This document shows positions 9,742 through 19,451 of a DNA stretch of 64,000 nucleotides, piece after piece; positions within the stretch are counted from its first letter, which is position 1; each line of letters begins with the position of its first letter. The position numbers and the translations under genes are program-made. The notes beneath the pieces were generated by a model. The model worked only from the letters and a program-made list of their open reading frames with translations, was not told where the DNA came from and searched no databases. The stretch comes from Pseudoalteromonas aurantia 208 (lineage in GTDB: Bacteria; Pseudomonadota; Gammaproteobacteria; Enterobacterales; Alteromonadaceae), in assembly GCF_014858725.1 (NCBI RefSeq), contig NZ_AQGV01000012.1, positions 1,488,001 through 1,552,000 of the forward strand, written 5' to 3'.

Positions 9742-11144
9742 TAGTGAAACACGCCATGCACAAACCATTGCTGCGTTGGATCTCTAAATACCCATAACCA
9801 TCGCCCACTAGGATCTCTCGCTATAAAATAATCTCGAATAATAGGTTGTGCATCCCACCACCCCGTTGAAATACGTTCAGGCCCTTGCTGTATAATTACT
9901 TTTTCAGATAAGATCTCAGGAAAGGGCAGCATAATTGTTGGCCGTATAAAACTCGCATCACGTATCAAATCAGGTGTCTCAGCACCCAGAGTAACCGAAC
10001 TATTTGCTTTCTCCGGCCGGTGATCAGCATGCACTTGCATTGTATGTATCGCATGCTCGCCTAACTTAGCTTGCAATATAGAAAGCAAGGCAGTGCGAGA
10101 GCCTCCTTTTTGCTGTTTTGAAAATAAATCACCATGGGTATTTTCATAAGCTGTAATACGCTTAGCCTGTAAACTTAGCCCCTGTATAGGGGCATCAAGC
10201 TGAACATTTGACATCGCAAGCTCACTCAGTGCTAACCACTTCGTCGCTTTATATTCTCCCTCTTTGGACTGTACGGTTACCACTAACGCCTCACAGTCTC
10301 TTTGCTGTAATGTGATATTAATTTGATACGCAATCTTATTACGGCTCGATAAAAAATCTTCCAGCTGGAGTAATAATTTATTAAGCGGTTTACTTAACCA
10401 ACTTATATTCTCTAGTTCGAAAAGCAATTCTAACTCACGCGAAAATCGCTCGGGCGGCTGATAAAAATTCACTGGATGCTTAAAATGTCCAAGTAAACGA
10501 CCCACATAATGCACTAACTCGGCGTCAAAACGCTTTGCTAATTGCACCATTGGAATAGATAAAAGCGCATCTAAGGTGTGTACTCCTACTCGAGTTAGTT
10601 GCTCGCTCATGTTATGCGGTAAGTCACTTTCATGTAACGCATGAGCTCTCACTGCACGTAAGAGTAGTACATGATCATCCGTGATTTTATTCATGCCGTT
10701 TCTTGCCAACAACCTAGCAGCTAAAGGTGAATAGCCACAGGCATAACAATAATTAAATCCCAAACGGTTTAATAAAGTACTTATAGATTGCCAGTAAGCG
10801 TGCAGCCCCTGATACAGGCTCAACATATTACTAACCCTCAGTAATAAACCTGCATCCGCAAAAAAGCAGATATCACTCGTCAGCGTGTATAAGCTATGGG
10901 CAATTTCTTTTAATTTTTCTTGTTCAAGCTCTTTATTATAGGGCTGTACCTGTAAATTCTGACACAATGATGCCGCAGCCCCAAGACCTTGCCCAATGGT
11001 GATACCCGCTGTTTGTGCCTTGGTACACGCTTGTACAACTCTATTGTCTTTCCCCTCCACAATAATGATAGGTTGATGCGCTTGTTCACAAAATAAACTA
11101 TCTAATTGCAAACTATTAAAGTGTAAATATACCCACAAAGTCAT
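9741..11144 (-). CDS. imuB: ImuB, Y-family polymerase-like protein of the mutasome
   Basis: A 467-residue member of the DNA polymerase Y family that in known systems lacks catalytic acidic residues and bridges DnaE2 to the beta clamp. The N-terminal palm-like region (WVYLHFNSLQLDSLF, then GITIGQGLGAAASLC) and the C-terminal end PSGRWLWVFRDPTQQWFVHGVF match ImuB proteins. The ATG at 11144 overlaps the imuA stop (ATGA), and its own stop overlaps the dnaE2 start (TAATG), so the three genes are tightly coupled. Confidence 0.92.
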   Translation of the reverse strand: MTLWVYLHFNSLQLDSLFCEQAHQPIIIVEGKDNRVVQACTKAQTAGITIGQGLGAAASLCQNLQVQPYNKELEQEKLKEIAHSLYTLTSDICFFADAGLLLRVSNMLSLYQGLHAYWQSISTLLNRLGFNYCYACGYSPLAARLLARNGMNKITDDHVLLLRAVRAHALHESDLPHNMSEQLTRVGVHTLDALLSIPMVQLAKRFDAELVHYVGRLLGHFKHPVNFYQPPERFSRELELLFELENISWLSKPLNKLLLQLEDFLSSRNKIAYQINITLQQRDCEALVVTVQSKEGEYKATKWLALSELAMSNVQLDAPIQGLSLQAKRITAYENTHGDLFSKQQKGGSRTALLSILQAKLGEHAIHTMQVHADHRPEKANSSVTLGAETPDLIRDASFIRPTIMLPFPEILSEKVIIQQGPERISTGWWDAQPIIRDYFIARDPSGRWLWVFRDPTQQWFVHGVFH

Positions 11145-11821
11145 GTTATTAACCTGCGGCGATGCTGTGCCAACGAAACGACTTTTCTCTCTATTGTCGG
11201 TCGATATAACGCAGGCCAATAACTGGAAATATCGAGTATAAAGTGTGTTTTATCCCATCTTCCTTTTTGCTTTTTTATAGTAATAGCAAGGCCACGCTCA
11301 TGAGCTTGTAATTTTAAACATAAAGACACAGGCAAAGACAGGTTAACCCCCTCTGCACTGCGCATTAAAAATAGTGATGCTTGCCCTCGTTCTGCTGCTA
11401 GCTGTAAACGCTTTATATGATGTATCGCGAGTCTATTTTGCCAAAGTAACACACTGCTACATTCCGCACTTTTCAAGCACTGCTCAGCCGCCCATAGCGC
11501 ATCAATCTCATTATCAACTGATAAACTCAATAACAAAGCAGTCTCAAAGCCTAAGTGAAACAACCCATGGCCATTTATATATCCCGGAGGGTTAATAAAA
11601 ATAGTCAACTTTCTCTGCTGCACTAGATATGGCAATAATAAACGCAACTCTCCAATGCCTTGCTGCGCTTGAATATCAACAACACCATATTTGGGCAACC
11701 CCCCTTGTAAGGCTTCATCAAGTTCATCGTTCCCAGAGCTAACACGTTCAATATTGCCAATTTGTTCGTCTCCATGCCATACCAATTGCTGACGCTGTAA
11801 TAAATCAATAAGGTCATTCAT
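11141..11821 (-). CDS. imuA: ImuA, RecA/SulA-like mutasome component
   Basis: First gene of the imuA-imuB-dnaE2 operon (226 aa from the ATG at 11821). It is a short RecA-like protein: the segment SSGNDELDEALQGGLPKYGVVDIQAQQGIGELRLLLPYL corresponds to the RecA N-terminal/Walker A region but without a canonical GKT. ImuA is needed with ImuB for DnaE2-dependent mutagenesis. A longer in-frame reading upstream would run through the LexA box and encode a spurious hydrophobic stretch, so the ATG at 11821, preceded by GGTGG, is preferred. The LexA site is 15 bases before the start. Confidence 0.9.
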   Translation of the reverse strand: MNDLIDLLQRQQLVWHGDEQIGNIERVSSGNDELDEALQGGLPKYGVVDIQAQQGIGELRLLLPYLVQQRKLTIFINPPGYINGHGLFHLGFETALLLSLSVDNEIDALWAAEQCLKSAECSSVLLWQNRLAIHHIKRLQLAAERGQASLFLMRSAEGVNLSLPVSLCLKLQAHERGLAITIKKQKGRWDKTHFILDISSYWPALYRPTIERKVVSLAQHRRRLIT

Positions 11822-11836
11822 AAGCAACCACCAAAA

Positions 11837-11856
11837 TACTGTATATAAACACAGTA
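11837..11856 (-). promoter_or_regulatory. LexA (SOS) box of imuA-imuB-dnaE2
   Basis: TACTGTATATAAACACAGTA is a 20-base inverted repeat with the LexA form CTGT-N8-ACAG. Its position immediately upstream of imuA is the standard one for this operon. The 16-base core is identical to the one before the integrase remnant at 53670-53685. Confidence 0.93.
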
Positions 11857-12053
11857 TAATTATTATTAGCAGATCCGCAAGATCTATTCCCTTAAACCAA
11901 CCTATGCCCCACACTACTTTCGGCGACTCATTGCTTTATTATGTGCAATTACATCATAAAAATAAGCACTGTATTTACGTGCTATAAATGTGGTAATTAA
12001 AAGTACAAAATGGCATCATGTTTAAGTAAATAATAACAATAAGAATCAACAGT

Positions 12054-13271
12054 ATGACTCTTCAACAAGTACCTAGGCTGCCACTACTCGATATTTTTAG
12101 GGGGTTTGCAATTTTTGGTATTTTCTTTGTTAATATAACAATTATGCATTGTTTATTTATCAATCAAGATGCGTTCTCAGTACAATTTCAAGACCCGCTC
12201 AATGACACCGTAAACCGACTATTACAATTGTTTTTCTACAATAAATTCTTCCCCATTTTTTCATTTCTGTTTGGCTTTGGTATTGCCTCTCAAATGCAAA
12301 AGAAACGACAACTTAAACAACCTTACATTGCTTTTTTTACTCGCCGAATGAGCATATTATTTATGTTTGGTTTAGCGCATATTAGTTTTCTGTGGTCTGG
12401 TGATGTCGTACATCTGTATGCCATCCTGGGTTTACTGTGTTTAGTGTTCATTCATGCTTCATGCAAAATCTTAGTGTGTATCAGTGGCGTATTGTTGCTT
12501 TTCCCCTTTTATGATCAACTCACCCATGTAGTACTCCAAGCACTTCCGATGCAACTAGACAAACAATTATTGGCATATACTGAACAGGGAATTATCGATA
12601 CTTTGCGTCACGGTAATTATTTGCAAATTATCACTTTGCACTGGCATGAGTATGTGGCTAACTTACCTATGCTACTTTTTTACTTAGGGCCCATTGCCCT
12701 TTCAATGTTTTTGTTAGGTATCGCTGCTGGCAAAGCAAGATTAACTTTCGCAAGTAAGGAGTGGACGCTTCATTATAAAAATATGGCTATTTTCATTGCT
12801 ATCATAGGCTTGATATATAAAGTTATCTTTCTTTGGCTATTGCCTGAGACCCAATTATATCGCAATGAACTATTACGCCCACTGTGGTTCAAAATGATGT
12901 TTTTAAGTGATGTTACATTGGGCATATGCTACCTATGGGGCATAGCATGGCTATGGCACAAACATATTGCACAAAAATTCCTTATGCCCTTTTCCTATGT
13001 CGGTCGTACAGCACTGAGTAACTATTTATTACAAAGTTTTATTGGCTTGTTACTTTTTACCAGCTTAGGTGCATCACTATATCAAACGCTTAGCCCCATG
13101 CTTTGTTTTATCATTGCGTCTGTGGTGTTTATGGTACAAATTGGCATAAGCGCAATTTGGTTGCATTACTTCCAATATGGACCATGTGAATGGCTATGGA
13201 GATGTGGGTCATATTTAGAGTGGGTCCCTTTTAGAAAGGTAAAAGAAAGCGTAACACAAATACACTCTTGA
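12054..13271 (+). CDS. DUF418 domain-containing membrane protein (YeiB-like)
   Basis: A 405-residue integral membrane protein with about ten hydrophobic segments. It starts with the family signature RLPLLDIFRGFAIFGIFFVNI and ends in the DUF418 C-terminal region (SYVGRTALSNYLLQSFIGLLLFTSLG, then GPCEWLWRCGSYLEW). The family is related to acyltransferase-like/HGSNAT membrane proteins, and its role is not established. It is transcribed divergently from imuA. A copy of the MITE follows 58 bases after the stop. Confidence 0.85.
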   Translation: MTLQQVPRLPLLDIFRGFAIFGIFFVNITIMHCLFINQDAFSVQFQDPLNDTVNRLLQLFFYNKFFPIFSFLFGFGIASQMQKKRQLKQPYIAFFTRRMSILFMFGLAHISFLWSGDVVHLYAILGLLCLVFIHASCKILVCISGVLLLFPFYDQLTHVVLQALPMQLDKQLLAYTEQGIIDTLRHGNYLQIITLHWHEYVANLPMLLFYLGPIALSMFLLGIAAGKARLTFASKEWTLHYKNMAIFIAIIGLIYKVIFLWLLPETQLYRNELLRPLWFKMMFLSDVTLGICYLWGIAWLWHKHIAQKFLMPFSYVGRTALSNYLLQSFIGLLLFTSLGASLYQTLSPMLCFIIASVVFMVQIGISAIWLHYFQYGPCEWLWRCGSYLEWVPFRKVKESVTQIHS

Positions 13272-13329
13272 AGTAGGATGGGCATGTTCTATAAAAGTAG
13301 TACGTGCCCATACACCAATTAACTACTTA

Positions 13330-13520
13330 ACCTCAGGTTTGGATAAGGGTTTTGGAATAGAAAATGTTTTGAAAACAAACTTACGTACAATCCAATGAGG
13401 GTATTTTCTTCAATATCAAGGCGCTTTTATGCAGTAATAGCGGGCTATTACAAATGAAAGCAACGCCGAGAGTGAGAAAAATAGCTTTATTGGGCAAATT
13501 CGCTTATCCAGATCTGAGGT
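13330..13520. mobile_element. MITE copy A (191 bp) with 6-bp target duplication
   Basis: Non-autonomous element bounded by imperfect inverted repeats, ACCTCAGGTTTGGATAAG at the left and CTTATCCAGATCTGAGGT at the right. It is flanked by a direct duplication TACTTA (13324-13329 and 13521-13526). Copies B (about 17.85 kb) and C (57.9 kb) share its whole length. There is an internal inverted repeat around GTAATAGCGGGCTATTAC. The insertion lies at the 3' end of the MFS gene and supplies its last codons. No transposase gene is inside; ends starting ACC and a 6-bp duplication are compatible with mobilisation by an IS982-type transposase, which is an inference. Confidence 0.88.
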
Positions 13521-14748
13521 TACTTACCCCTAATAAAGTCTCGTCTCGAGGAGTGCGCTCTGCCACGCGATATATCATCAAAGCCACAACACTTATCGCC
13601 GTCGTCACTATAAATAATACCGGTCCACTGGCAATATCAAGCACAATTCCCCCCAACAATGGTGCCAATGCGAATCCTAAAGAGCATAAACCGGCTGCGC
13701 CAAAATAGCTCGATTTAAGGTGTTCTGGTGCAAGTCTATCAATATGTACATTAATATTTGAAAACATAACAGCTTCACTTAAACTCCATACTAATACGCA
13801 CACAATCCAGCCACTAAAATAATCAACAGGGTTAAGCGCCATCATCACTTGCGATAAAGCAAGGATCCCTCCACCACAATACAACCTCTTTTGAATCGAC
13901 CAGTGGCGCATCAGGTGCAGTAATGGGAATTGACATAACACAATAACAGACGAATTAACCACTATCAGCATAGAAACAAGTGTCGCTAGCTCAGGGACTT
14001 CAGCCCTCGCCAAATACTGAATAAGACTAGAGTCGCCTTGTGCAAATACAAAGTAAATAAGCAGGTTTGCAGCAAGTACTAACAAAAACACCGTATCCTT
14101 TTTAAGGATACCTAGCCAGCTGGAGAAATTGGGTAATGTCGTCGCAACGCCTGCGTTATAAACAGAATGACCACGATGCATTACCAATAATGCCACCAAC
14201 AAACCAATATAAGATACAGCGGTATAAATAAAACTAAATTGCTCACCATTTAAACCCGCCCACAAGCCATAAAGAGGTCCGATTGCAGCACCTACATTCA
14301 CTAAAAAGTACAACATATGCAGTGCCAACTCTCTATCTCCATCCTCCTTTAGCTCATCACTCAATAATGCTTTACTGGGTGCATCCCATAACGCGCGCGG
14401 CATAGTTGCAAAAAATACCGCCATACAGAATGCCCATAGCGACTCAACAAATGCCAATGCTATAAATGAAAATATGCCAACTAATACTGAGGCATAAAGC
14501 AACTTAAAACGCCCATAGCGATCGGCTAGATTACCGGTATAAAAACCTAATAACACTGAAAACACTGCTGATATACTCAACAATAGCCCAACCTCTGTGG
14601 CACTCAAATTGTATTTTTGGTATAGCAATACGGATAAAAAAGGCCACACCATATAATAGGTGGCACGCACAAAGAAATTCCCCAACAACATCACCCACAC
14701 TAAGGGTGTAAACCGTAATAATTGAGATAATACGTTTCCTCGCTCCAC
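13504..14748 (-). CDS. MFS transporter
   Basis: A 414-residue, 12-segment major facilitator. The conserved loop 2-3 motif is GNLADRYGRFK (about residue 75-85), as in drug or metabolite exporters. The start is a GTG at 14748 with AAAGGAA seven bases upstream. The last residues NLRSG and the stop come from the inserted MITE: joining the sequence on the two sides of the element restores an ORF ending GVSS. The C-terminal tail is therefore altered but the membrane domain is intact. The substrate is unknown. Confidence 0.85.
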   Translation of the reverse strand: MERGNVLSQLLRFTPLVWVMLLGNFFVRATYYMVWPFLSVLLYQKYNLSATEVGLLLSISAVFSVLLGFYTGNLADRYGRFKLLYASVLVGIFSFIALAFVESLWAFCMAVFFATMPRALWDAPSKALLSDELKEDGDRELALHMLYFLVNVGAAIGPLYGLWAGLNGEQFSFIYTAVSYIGLLVALLVMHRGHSVYNAGVATTLPNFSSWLGILKKDTVFLLVLAANLLIYFVFAQGDSSLIQYLARAEVPELATLVSMLIVVNSSVIVLCQFPLLHLMRHWSIQKRLYCGGGILALSQVMMALNPVDYFSGWIVCVLVWSLSEAVMFSNINVHIDRLAPEHLKSSYFGAAGLCSLGFALAPLLGGIVLDIASGPVLFIVTTAISVVALMIYRVAERTPRDETLLGVSNLRSG

Positions 14749-15168
14749 TGCATTTCCTTTATTTTTTGAATTATTTAGTTAGAGTTTAAAACCTCAATAT
14801 AAGTTTAGGTAAAGTCATTTCAACAACAATAATTAGAGATTTTTTCAATCTTATGTCATACGCTTATAGCAACCAGCGGGCATTTTTCATATTGGGAAAA
14901 ACACCTCCTAGTAAGCTCATTCATTGATATACCTTTGAGATTTACTCGCAATGACCAACCTCTGCGAATCACATTAACGCTATCACAACTGATGTATTGA
15001 TATCATGCTTATTGCACGAGAAATAGCTTAAAGAAAGCTTTGAGTATACGGGCTGAAGAAAAAAGGGATATGATGAATGCCAACAACAAAGTAATCGCAT
15101 GGTCGTTATTTCACTAGAATAACAAGACAGCGTGACTCGCAAAGAGCCACTCTATCTAAATTACAGTA
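14749..15168. other. intergenic region, no gene seen
   Basis: About 420 bases between the MFS start and the end of the deformylase gene. It has no convincing frame, repeat or RNA gene. It should contain the MFS promoter and possibly the end of the deformylase transcript. Confidence 0.35.
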
Positions 15169-15672
15169 TTAAGCACTTTGGCTCACTGCTTTTTTTACTT
15201 TTTTTAATGCCATTTTCTGTTTTAAAGGAGACAAATAATCAATAAAGAGCTTGCCTTTCAAGTGATCAATTTCGTGTTGCAAAACGATGGCTAAGAAATC
15301 ATCATTCTCAATATTAACAACATTGCCTTCTCTGTCTAATCCACTCACTTTAACTTGAGTAAAACGTTCTACGTCGGCGTAGTAACCAGGCACAGATAAA
15401 CAGCCTTCTTGACCTTTTTCAACGTTTTCACCGTCAACCACTTCAGGATTAATCAAGATCAATGGCGCATCCCTTTCTTCGGAAATATCAATCACAATAA
15501 TGGCCTCTTTACGACCAACTTGCGTAGACGCTAAGCCTATACCATCATCTGTTGCGTACATCGTATCTAACATGTCATCAATGAGTTGCTGTACAGAACT
15601 GATATCTGTGACAGGCGTTGCGGGAATTTTTAGCTTCTCGTTAGGAGCTTTAAGGATCTCTAAAACAGCCAT
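15169..15672 (-). CDS. def: peptide deformylase
   Basis: Removes the formyl group from the initiator methionine of nascent proteins. The 167-residue protein has all three signature motifs: GIGLASTQVG (motif 1), EGCLSVPG with the metal Cys (motif 2), and QHEIDHLKG with both metal His and the catalytic Glu (motif 3). The motif 1 sequence ends in STQVG rather than the usual AAPQVG/AANQVG, as in some second deformylases. It is not beside fmt, so it is probably an additional copy rather than the housekeeping one; this is inferred from context only. Confidence 0.93.
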   Translation of the reverse strand: MAVLEILKAPNEKLKIPATPVTDISSVQQLIDDMLDTMYATDDGIGLASTQVGRKEAIIVIDISEERDAPLILINPEVVDGENVEKGQEGCLSVPGYYADVERFTQVKVSGLDREGNVVNIENDDFLAIVLQHEIDHLKGKLFIDYLSPLKQKMALKKVKKAVSQSA

Positions 15673-15921
15673 TTTACCTCAGTATTTTTACTTGCTAACA
15701 CATGCTTAGGCGACCAACCTATCATTAAGCCTCGGCATATGCTTTTTGAATGCTTAAATTTAGTGGACACATTCTAACTTACTTTTAAGTTAAAAGGTAA
15801 GTGAAGCCACTTTAAGAGCATATTGCCAAACGCAAAAAACTCAATTTACCCTACTAAAAACGCCACAATAAACATACACTTCTCGGGCACAAAAAATAAC
15901 ACCACAACACTTCGCGCAAAA

Positions 15922-16365
15922 TTACTGAGACAATTCAATCACCGCTAACATGTCTTCTCCTTCATCATCCATACCGACCTCTTGAAACCCGAATGAGCTA
16001 TAAAACGCTTTTGCAACTGGGTTACTTGGCATATAACAGATTTCAATCTGCTTTACATCTGTCAATGATTTAATTTGTTCTAATGCAAGAGACAGCGCCT
16101 CTCTGCCAATGCCTTGTTGTTGAAATTTGAGGTCAATCATAAATCGCCATATCGACACACTATGCCCTGTTTGTGCTACCCACATAAAAAAACCAACAAC
16201 CTCTTCATTACGGTAAATAGCACGTGTTGTATATCCTTGATTAAATTGTGCCTCAACTAATGACCACATATTGCATGCAACATAATTTTGCTGTGTATCA
16301 GCAACATCTAAATCACATACCGCTTCATAATTATGAATATCAATCGGTCGAAGTGAAATAGTCAT
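15922..16365 (-). CDS. GNAT family N-acetyltransferase
   Basis: A 147-residue acetyltransferase. The acetyl-CoA motif A is FQQQGIGREAL (Q/R-x-x-G-x-G/A type) at about residue 88, followed by the C-terminal NPVAKAFYSSFGFQEVGMDDEGE that closes the fold and resembles SpeG/diamine or aminoglycoside-type GNATs. It lies 17 bases after the serine hydrolase stop on the same strand, so they are probably co-transcribed. The substrate is unknown. Confidence 0.8.
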   Translation of the reverse strand: MTISLRPIDIHNYEAVCDLDVADTQQNYVACNMWSLVEAQFNQGYTTRAIYRNEEVVGFFMWVAQTGHSVSIWRFMIDLKFQQQGIGREALSLALEQIKSLTDVKQIEICYMPSNPVAKAFYSSFGFQEVGMDDEGEDMLAVIELSQ

Positions 16366-16382
16366 AATACGTCCTCTATTTT

Positions 16383-17504
16383 TTATAATGCAGATAGTTG
16401 CAACGTTTTTTTCTGTATTGTATACGTCAGTTTTTCAATCATTTCATATGGGTAATCATCTCGACAGTTCGTCATAATAAAAACAAATAGGTCAATATCA
16501 GGGTAATAGTTTATTTTTGATAAAGCGCCTCGGTACCTTCCCTGATGATAAAAATAACTCCGGCCCTCCTTTGTTTCCCCCATGGACCAGCCATAGCCAT
16601 GCTGCGTATTAGTCACAGAGCCATTCCCAACGTGTTCCGTGAATATCAGATCCCACGACTGTTCAGTGAGTACCTTTTTATCTCGTATCGCCTGATACCA
16701 AGCAGACATATCTTGTACTGTCGATAAGTACCCCGTAGAGCCTTCTATATTCCACCGTTGCCCCAAACTTTCATAAAAATGTACTAATGAATGTCCTATG
16801 GCATCACGCTTAGGCGTCATTGAAAATATTCGCTCAAAGAGGTTAGGCTTATTTTCATAATGAACTGCTAAATCGGTTTCTTCACGGCTAATTAACCTAT
16901 AACCAGTCTCTTTAAGGCCCGCAGGCAATAATATATTACTGTGAATAAATTGCTCATACCCCTGCCCACTTACCTTCTCTATTACTTGCGTTAACAACCC
17001 AAACCCCACATTCGAGTGAGCATATTGCGAACCAGGCTTAAATAACAATGGGGTATTAAATACGCGCTTTCTAAAATCGTGCTTATTAATTAACTCATAC
17101 ACAGGCCCCGCATTATAGTCAAATCCAGCAGAATGCGTCATTAATTGATGTAATGTGATTGTCTGCATCTCGATAGGAATATTTACGAAGTACTTAGCAA
17201 GAGAATCTTTAAGTGACAACTTGTTTTGCTCTGCAAGCTTCAGTACAGCAGCCACGGTAAACTGCTTTGTGATAGACCCAATATCAAGGACAGTTTGTGC
17301 ATTAAATGCCGTTTTTGTCTCTGTATTTGCCAAACCATAAGACGCGTTAAAAACAATCTCATCACCATTGACTGCATACACAACGCCTGAAAAAGTAGAC
17401 GCTGCAATATCTCGATTTAAGCGATGTAATGTTTGATCTGCCGATATCGCAAGTGATTCTGCACAAAAAAGCACCGTAATTGCAAAGCTATACAGCCAAT
17501 TCAT
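16383..17504 (-). CDS. secreted serine hydrolase (beta-lactamase/PBP-like family)
   Basis: A 373-residue protein with a signal peptide (cleavage near residue 19). It has the S-x-x-K nucleophile motif (GSITKQF, about residue 76) and the second motif in YAHSNVGFG (about residue 160). The family (PF00144) includes class C beta-lactamases, esterases and D-amino acid peptidases. Sequence alone does not indicate an antibiotic resistance enzyme. It is probably periplasmic and in an operon with the GNAT gene. Confidence 0.82.
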   Translation of the reverse strand: MNWLYSFAITVLFCAESLAISADQTLHRLNRDIAASTFSGVVYAVNGDEIVFNASYGLANTETKTAFNAQTVLDIGSITKQFTVAAVLKLAEQNKLSLKDSLAKYFVNIPIEMQTITLHQLMTHSAGFDYNAGPVYELINKHDFRKRVFNTPLLFKPGSQYAHSNVGFGLLTQVIEKVSGQGYEQFIHSNILLPAGLKETGYRLISREETDLAVHYENKPNLFERIFSMTPKRDAIGHSLVHFYESLGQRWNIEGSTGYLSTVQDMSAWYQAIRDKKVLTEQSWDLIFTEHVGNGSVTNTQHGYGWSMGETKEGRSYFYHQGRYRGALSKINYYPDIDLFVFIMTNCRDDYPYEMIEKLTYTIQKKTLQLSAL

Positions 17505-17848
17505 TAATTTTTCTTACCTTCCCACAACAATTAACATGAATAATACTGAATTCATAGCAATTGTTAAGTAACTTTTATGTGTCGCCTACCGAATAAATAA
17601 CCTCATCAGCCCACCAATCAGTTAATAAATAGGTTAAGAAAATAAAGAATTCTACCTGAATGGCTTGATACAAACTTAATAAACAACAGTTATGATACTT
17701 TTACGCGGATGAGATTACCCATAGAAACAAAAAGTTCTAAATAGTAGGAATTACGCGTAAAGCCAGAACACTTTACATTAAAAGCGATAATTAAAATGAC
17801 ACAACGTATTTTTAATTATACCAAATGTCATTTTAACTTTTTGCCTAT
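17505..17848. other. intergenic region before MITE copy B
   Basis: About 340 bases with no supported gene. A 9-base inverted repeat AAAATGACA/TGTCATTTT (around 17793-17835) could form a hairpin. The serine hydrolase promoter should lie near 17510-17600. Confidence 0.3.
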
Positions 17849-18045
17849 TTAACCTCAGGTTTGGATAAGGATTTTGGAATAGGAAATATTTTGTAAACAA
17901 ACTTACGTACAATCCAATGATAATACTTTATTCAATATCAAGGCGCTTTTATGTAGTAATAGCGGGCTATTACAAATGAAAGCAACGCCGAGAGTGAGAA
18001 AAATAGCTTTATTGGGCAAATTCGCTTATCCAGAGCTGAGGTTAA
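17849..18045. mobile_element. MITE copy B (about 197 bp)
   Basis: Nearly identical to copy A over its full length, with ends TTAACCTCAGG and GCTCTGGATAAG (reverse) and the same degenerate right arm of the internal hairpin as copy A (CTATTACAAATGAAAGC). Unlike copies A and C, the flanks (TATTTA and TAACTT) do not form a direct repeat, so the duplication has decayed or the element arose by recombination. It sits between the serine hydrolase start and the TPR-like gene stop. Confidence 0.85.
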
Positions 18046-18162
18046 CTTAGACTTAAATTACAGCGGCACAAAATTCATCAATCAATACGAACAAAAAAAG
18101 CACCTCTCGTACGGGTCCTCTTCGTCAATCCACCGTGTTTTCATAAACCATTGATAAAAACA

Positions 18163-18582
18163 CTATTTACTTTTCAGTTCTTCAAGCAAATCGTGAATTT
18201 CTGATTTTAATTGCTTATCAATGATCTTATTGCTGCTTATTTTTGCCTTTTCTAAATGCGCAATCGCCCCAGTGTGGTCACCTAATTCAGCTTTTAAAGC
18301 CCCTATTGAATAGCCAATAGAAGAACAAAAGTCTTTTGAATTAAGGGCTTCAGCTTTTGTCAACGCATGTTCATATATTGTCACAGCCAATGCTAAATCA
18401 TCTGTAAAATCAGCCAACGTCTCCCATTGTACTGGGTGGTCTTTATCTGAATTTTCATTGTGTTCACACAGCTGCTTTAACTCAGCATAATACCTATCGA
18501 ACGTGCCTTGATTTTGCTCTTGAGCCGCCCCCATTAAGTGATCAGTAATGGAAAGTACAGATTTGTATAGTTTAGTATTCAT
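18163..18582 (-). CDS. small TPR-like protein
   Basis: A 139-residue soluble all-helical protein. The C-terminal half has a TPR-like pair (SIGYSIGALKAELGDHTGAIAHLEKAK), and helices end in a charged tail (IHDLLEELKSK). No signal or membrane segment. It is a single gene between MITE B and the terminator of the bet group. Function unknown; protein-protein interaction is the family expectation. Confidence 0.6.
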   Translation of the reverse strand: MNTKLYKSVLSITDHLMGAAQEQNQGTFDRYYAELKQLCEHNENSDKDHPVQWETLADFTDDLALAVTIYEHALTKAEALNSKDFCSSIGYSIGALKAELGDHTGAIAHLEKAKISSNKIIDKQLKSEIHDLLEELKSK

Positions 18583-18674
18583 CTAATAGCCCTGTAAGCA
18601 ATATATGCTTATCTAAAAAGTAGCCAAACATTATAGCCCGTCTCACCTAAAACTAACACTCTGGCCCTTCAAAT

Positions 18675-18707
18675 AACAAAGCCAAGCAAATGATGCTTGG
18701 CTTTGTT
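18675..18707 (-). terminator. intrinsic terminator after the TorF porin gene
   Basis: A perfect 14-base stem AACAAAGCCAAGCA/TGCTTGGCTTTGTT with a five-base loop lies 36 bases after the porin stop. The T-rich run on the minus side (TTTGTTATTTG) supports termination of the bet group. Confidence 0.75.
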
Positions 18708-18742
18708 TATAAGTCACAAAATAATATGTTTACGAATATAAC

Positions 18743-19441
18743 TTATAACGAGAACGTACGAGATACCGAAAATACTATACGCTCATCTGCGGTGTTGTAA
18801 TCCAGGCTGGTATTTTCTGCTGCTAATTCTAAGTTAAATCCTTCAACACTCGTCTGATAAGCTAAACGATAGTGATAGTATGACTTATCACCTGCGTCCC
18901 ACATATACTTATCACCATCAAGCGAGTTTGATACATCAAAACTGGCGCGTAGTGTATGGCCTTCTGCCACTTCAACACTGTGTGCGATCATTGCAATTGT
19001 ATGCCCAGCCCCTGTACCAAAGTAATCCCAGCTATACCAAAAATTAAATTCTGTTTGACCTAATTCGTTAGTAAAGCCGAACTTACTATATACTTCTGGG
19101 TAGTTACCATCACTAGAGTTGGTATCACCATGATAGCTATAATATGCAATACCATAGTCCATGCTCCAGCTTTCGTTCAATGTAATGAATTTACCAACAT
19201 AAAAATCCCACTCAAGATTAGTATCATCAGCAAAGTCAACATTTGACGCCCAAGAACCAGCATATACACCGCTATCAAAGCCATAGTCTAAGCTCCCCTG
19301 AATAGCAGGATCGTCTTGTGTTTGGCTCACACCATTAAACGTATAATCTGATGCGCCAGTGACTGTCGTTGACCAGTCAGCCATTGCATTGGTAGAAGCA
19401 AGCGCCAGCGCCGTAAAAAGTAAATGTTTTGTCGTTGTCAT
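18743..19441 (-). CDS. TorF family putative porin
   Basis: A 232-residue outer-membrane beta-barrel protein with a signal peptide ending in AMA (residue 21) and the family start DWSTTVTGASDYTFNGVSQTQ (Gcw_chp/TIGR02001). It ends in a C-terminal phenylalanine-containing strand (SVSRTFSL). AAGGA lies seven bases before the ATG. It follows the BCCT transporter gene by 10 bases, so it is inferred to provide outer-membrane passage for choline/betaine or a related compound, and the terminator at 18.69 kb ends the group. Confidence 0.82.
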   Translation of the reverse strand: MTTTKHLLFTALALASTNAMADWSTTVTGASDYTFNGVSQTQDDPAIQGSLDYGFDSGVYAGSWASNVDFADDTNLEWDFYVGKFITLNESWSMDYGIAYYSYHGDTNSSDGNYPEVYSKFGFTNELGQTEFNFWYSWDYFGTGAGHTIAMIAHSVEVAEGHTLRASFDVSNSLDGDKYMWDAGDKSYYHYRLAYQTSVEGFNLELAAENTSLDYNTADERIVFSVSRTFSL

Positions 19442-19451
19442 AATAAGTTCC

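Noticed and set aside
13454..13708. Plus-strand open frame through MITE copy A into the MFS gene
   Set aside because: It is the antisense of the transporter and the repeat; a similar frame recurs in copy C only because the MITE is shared.
16383..17504. Serine hydrolase as a beta-lactamase resistance gene
   Set aside because: Only the general SxxK and YxN-type motifs are seen; the family is dominated by esterases and peptidases, and nothing points to resistance.
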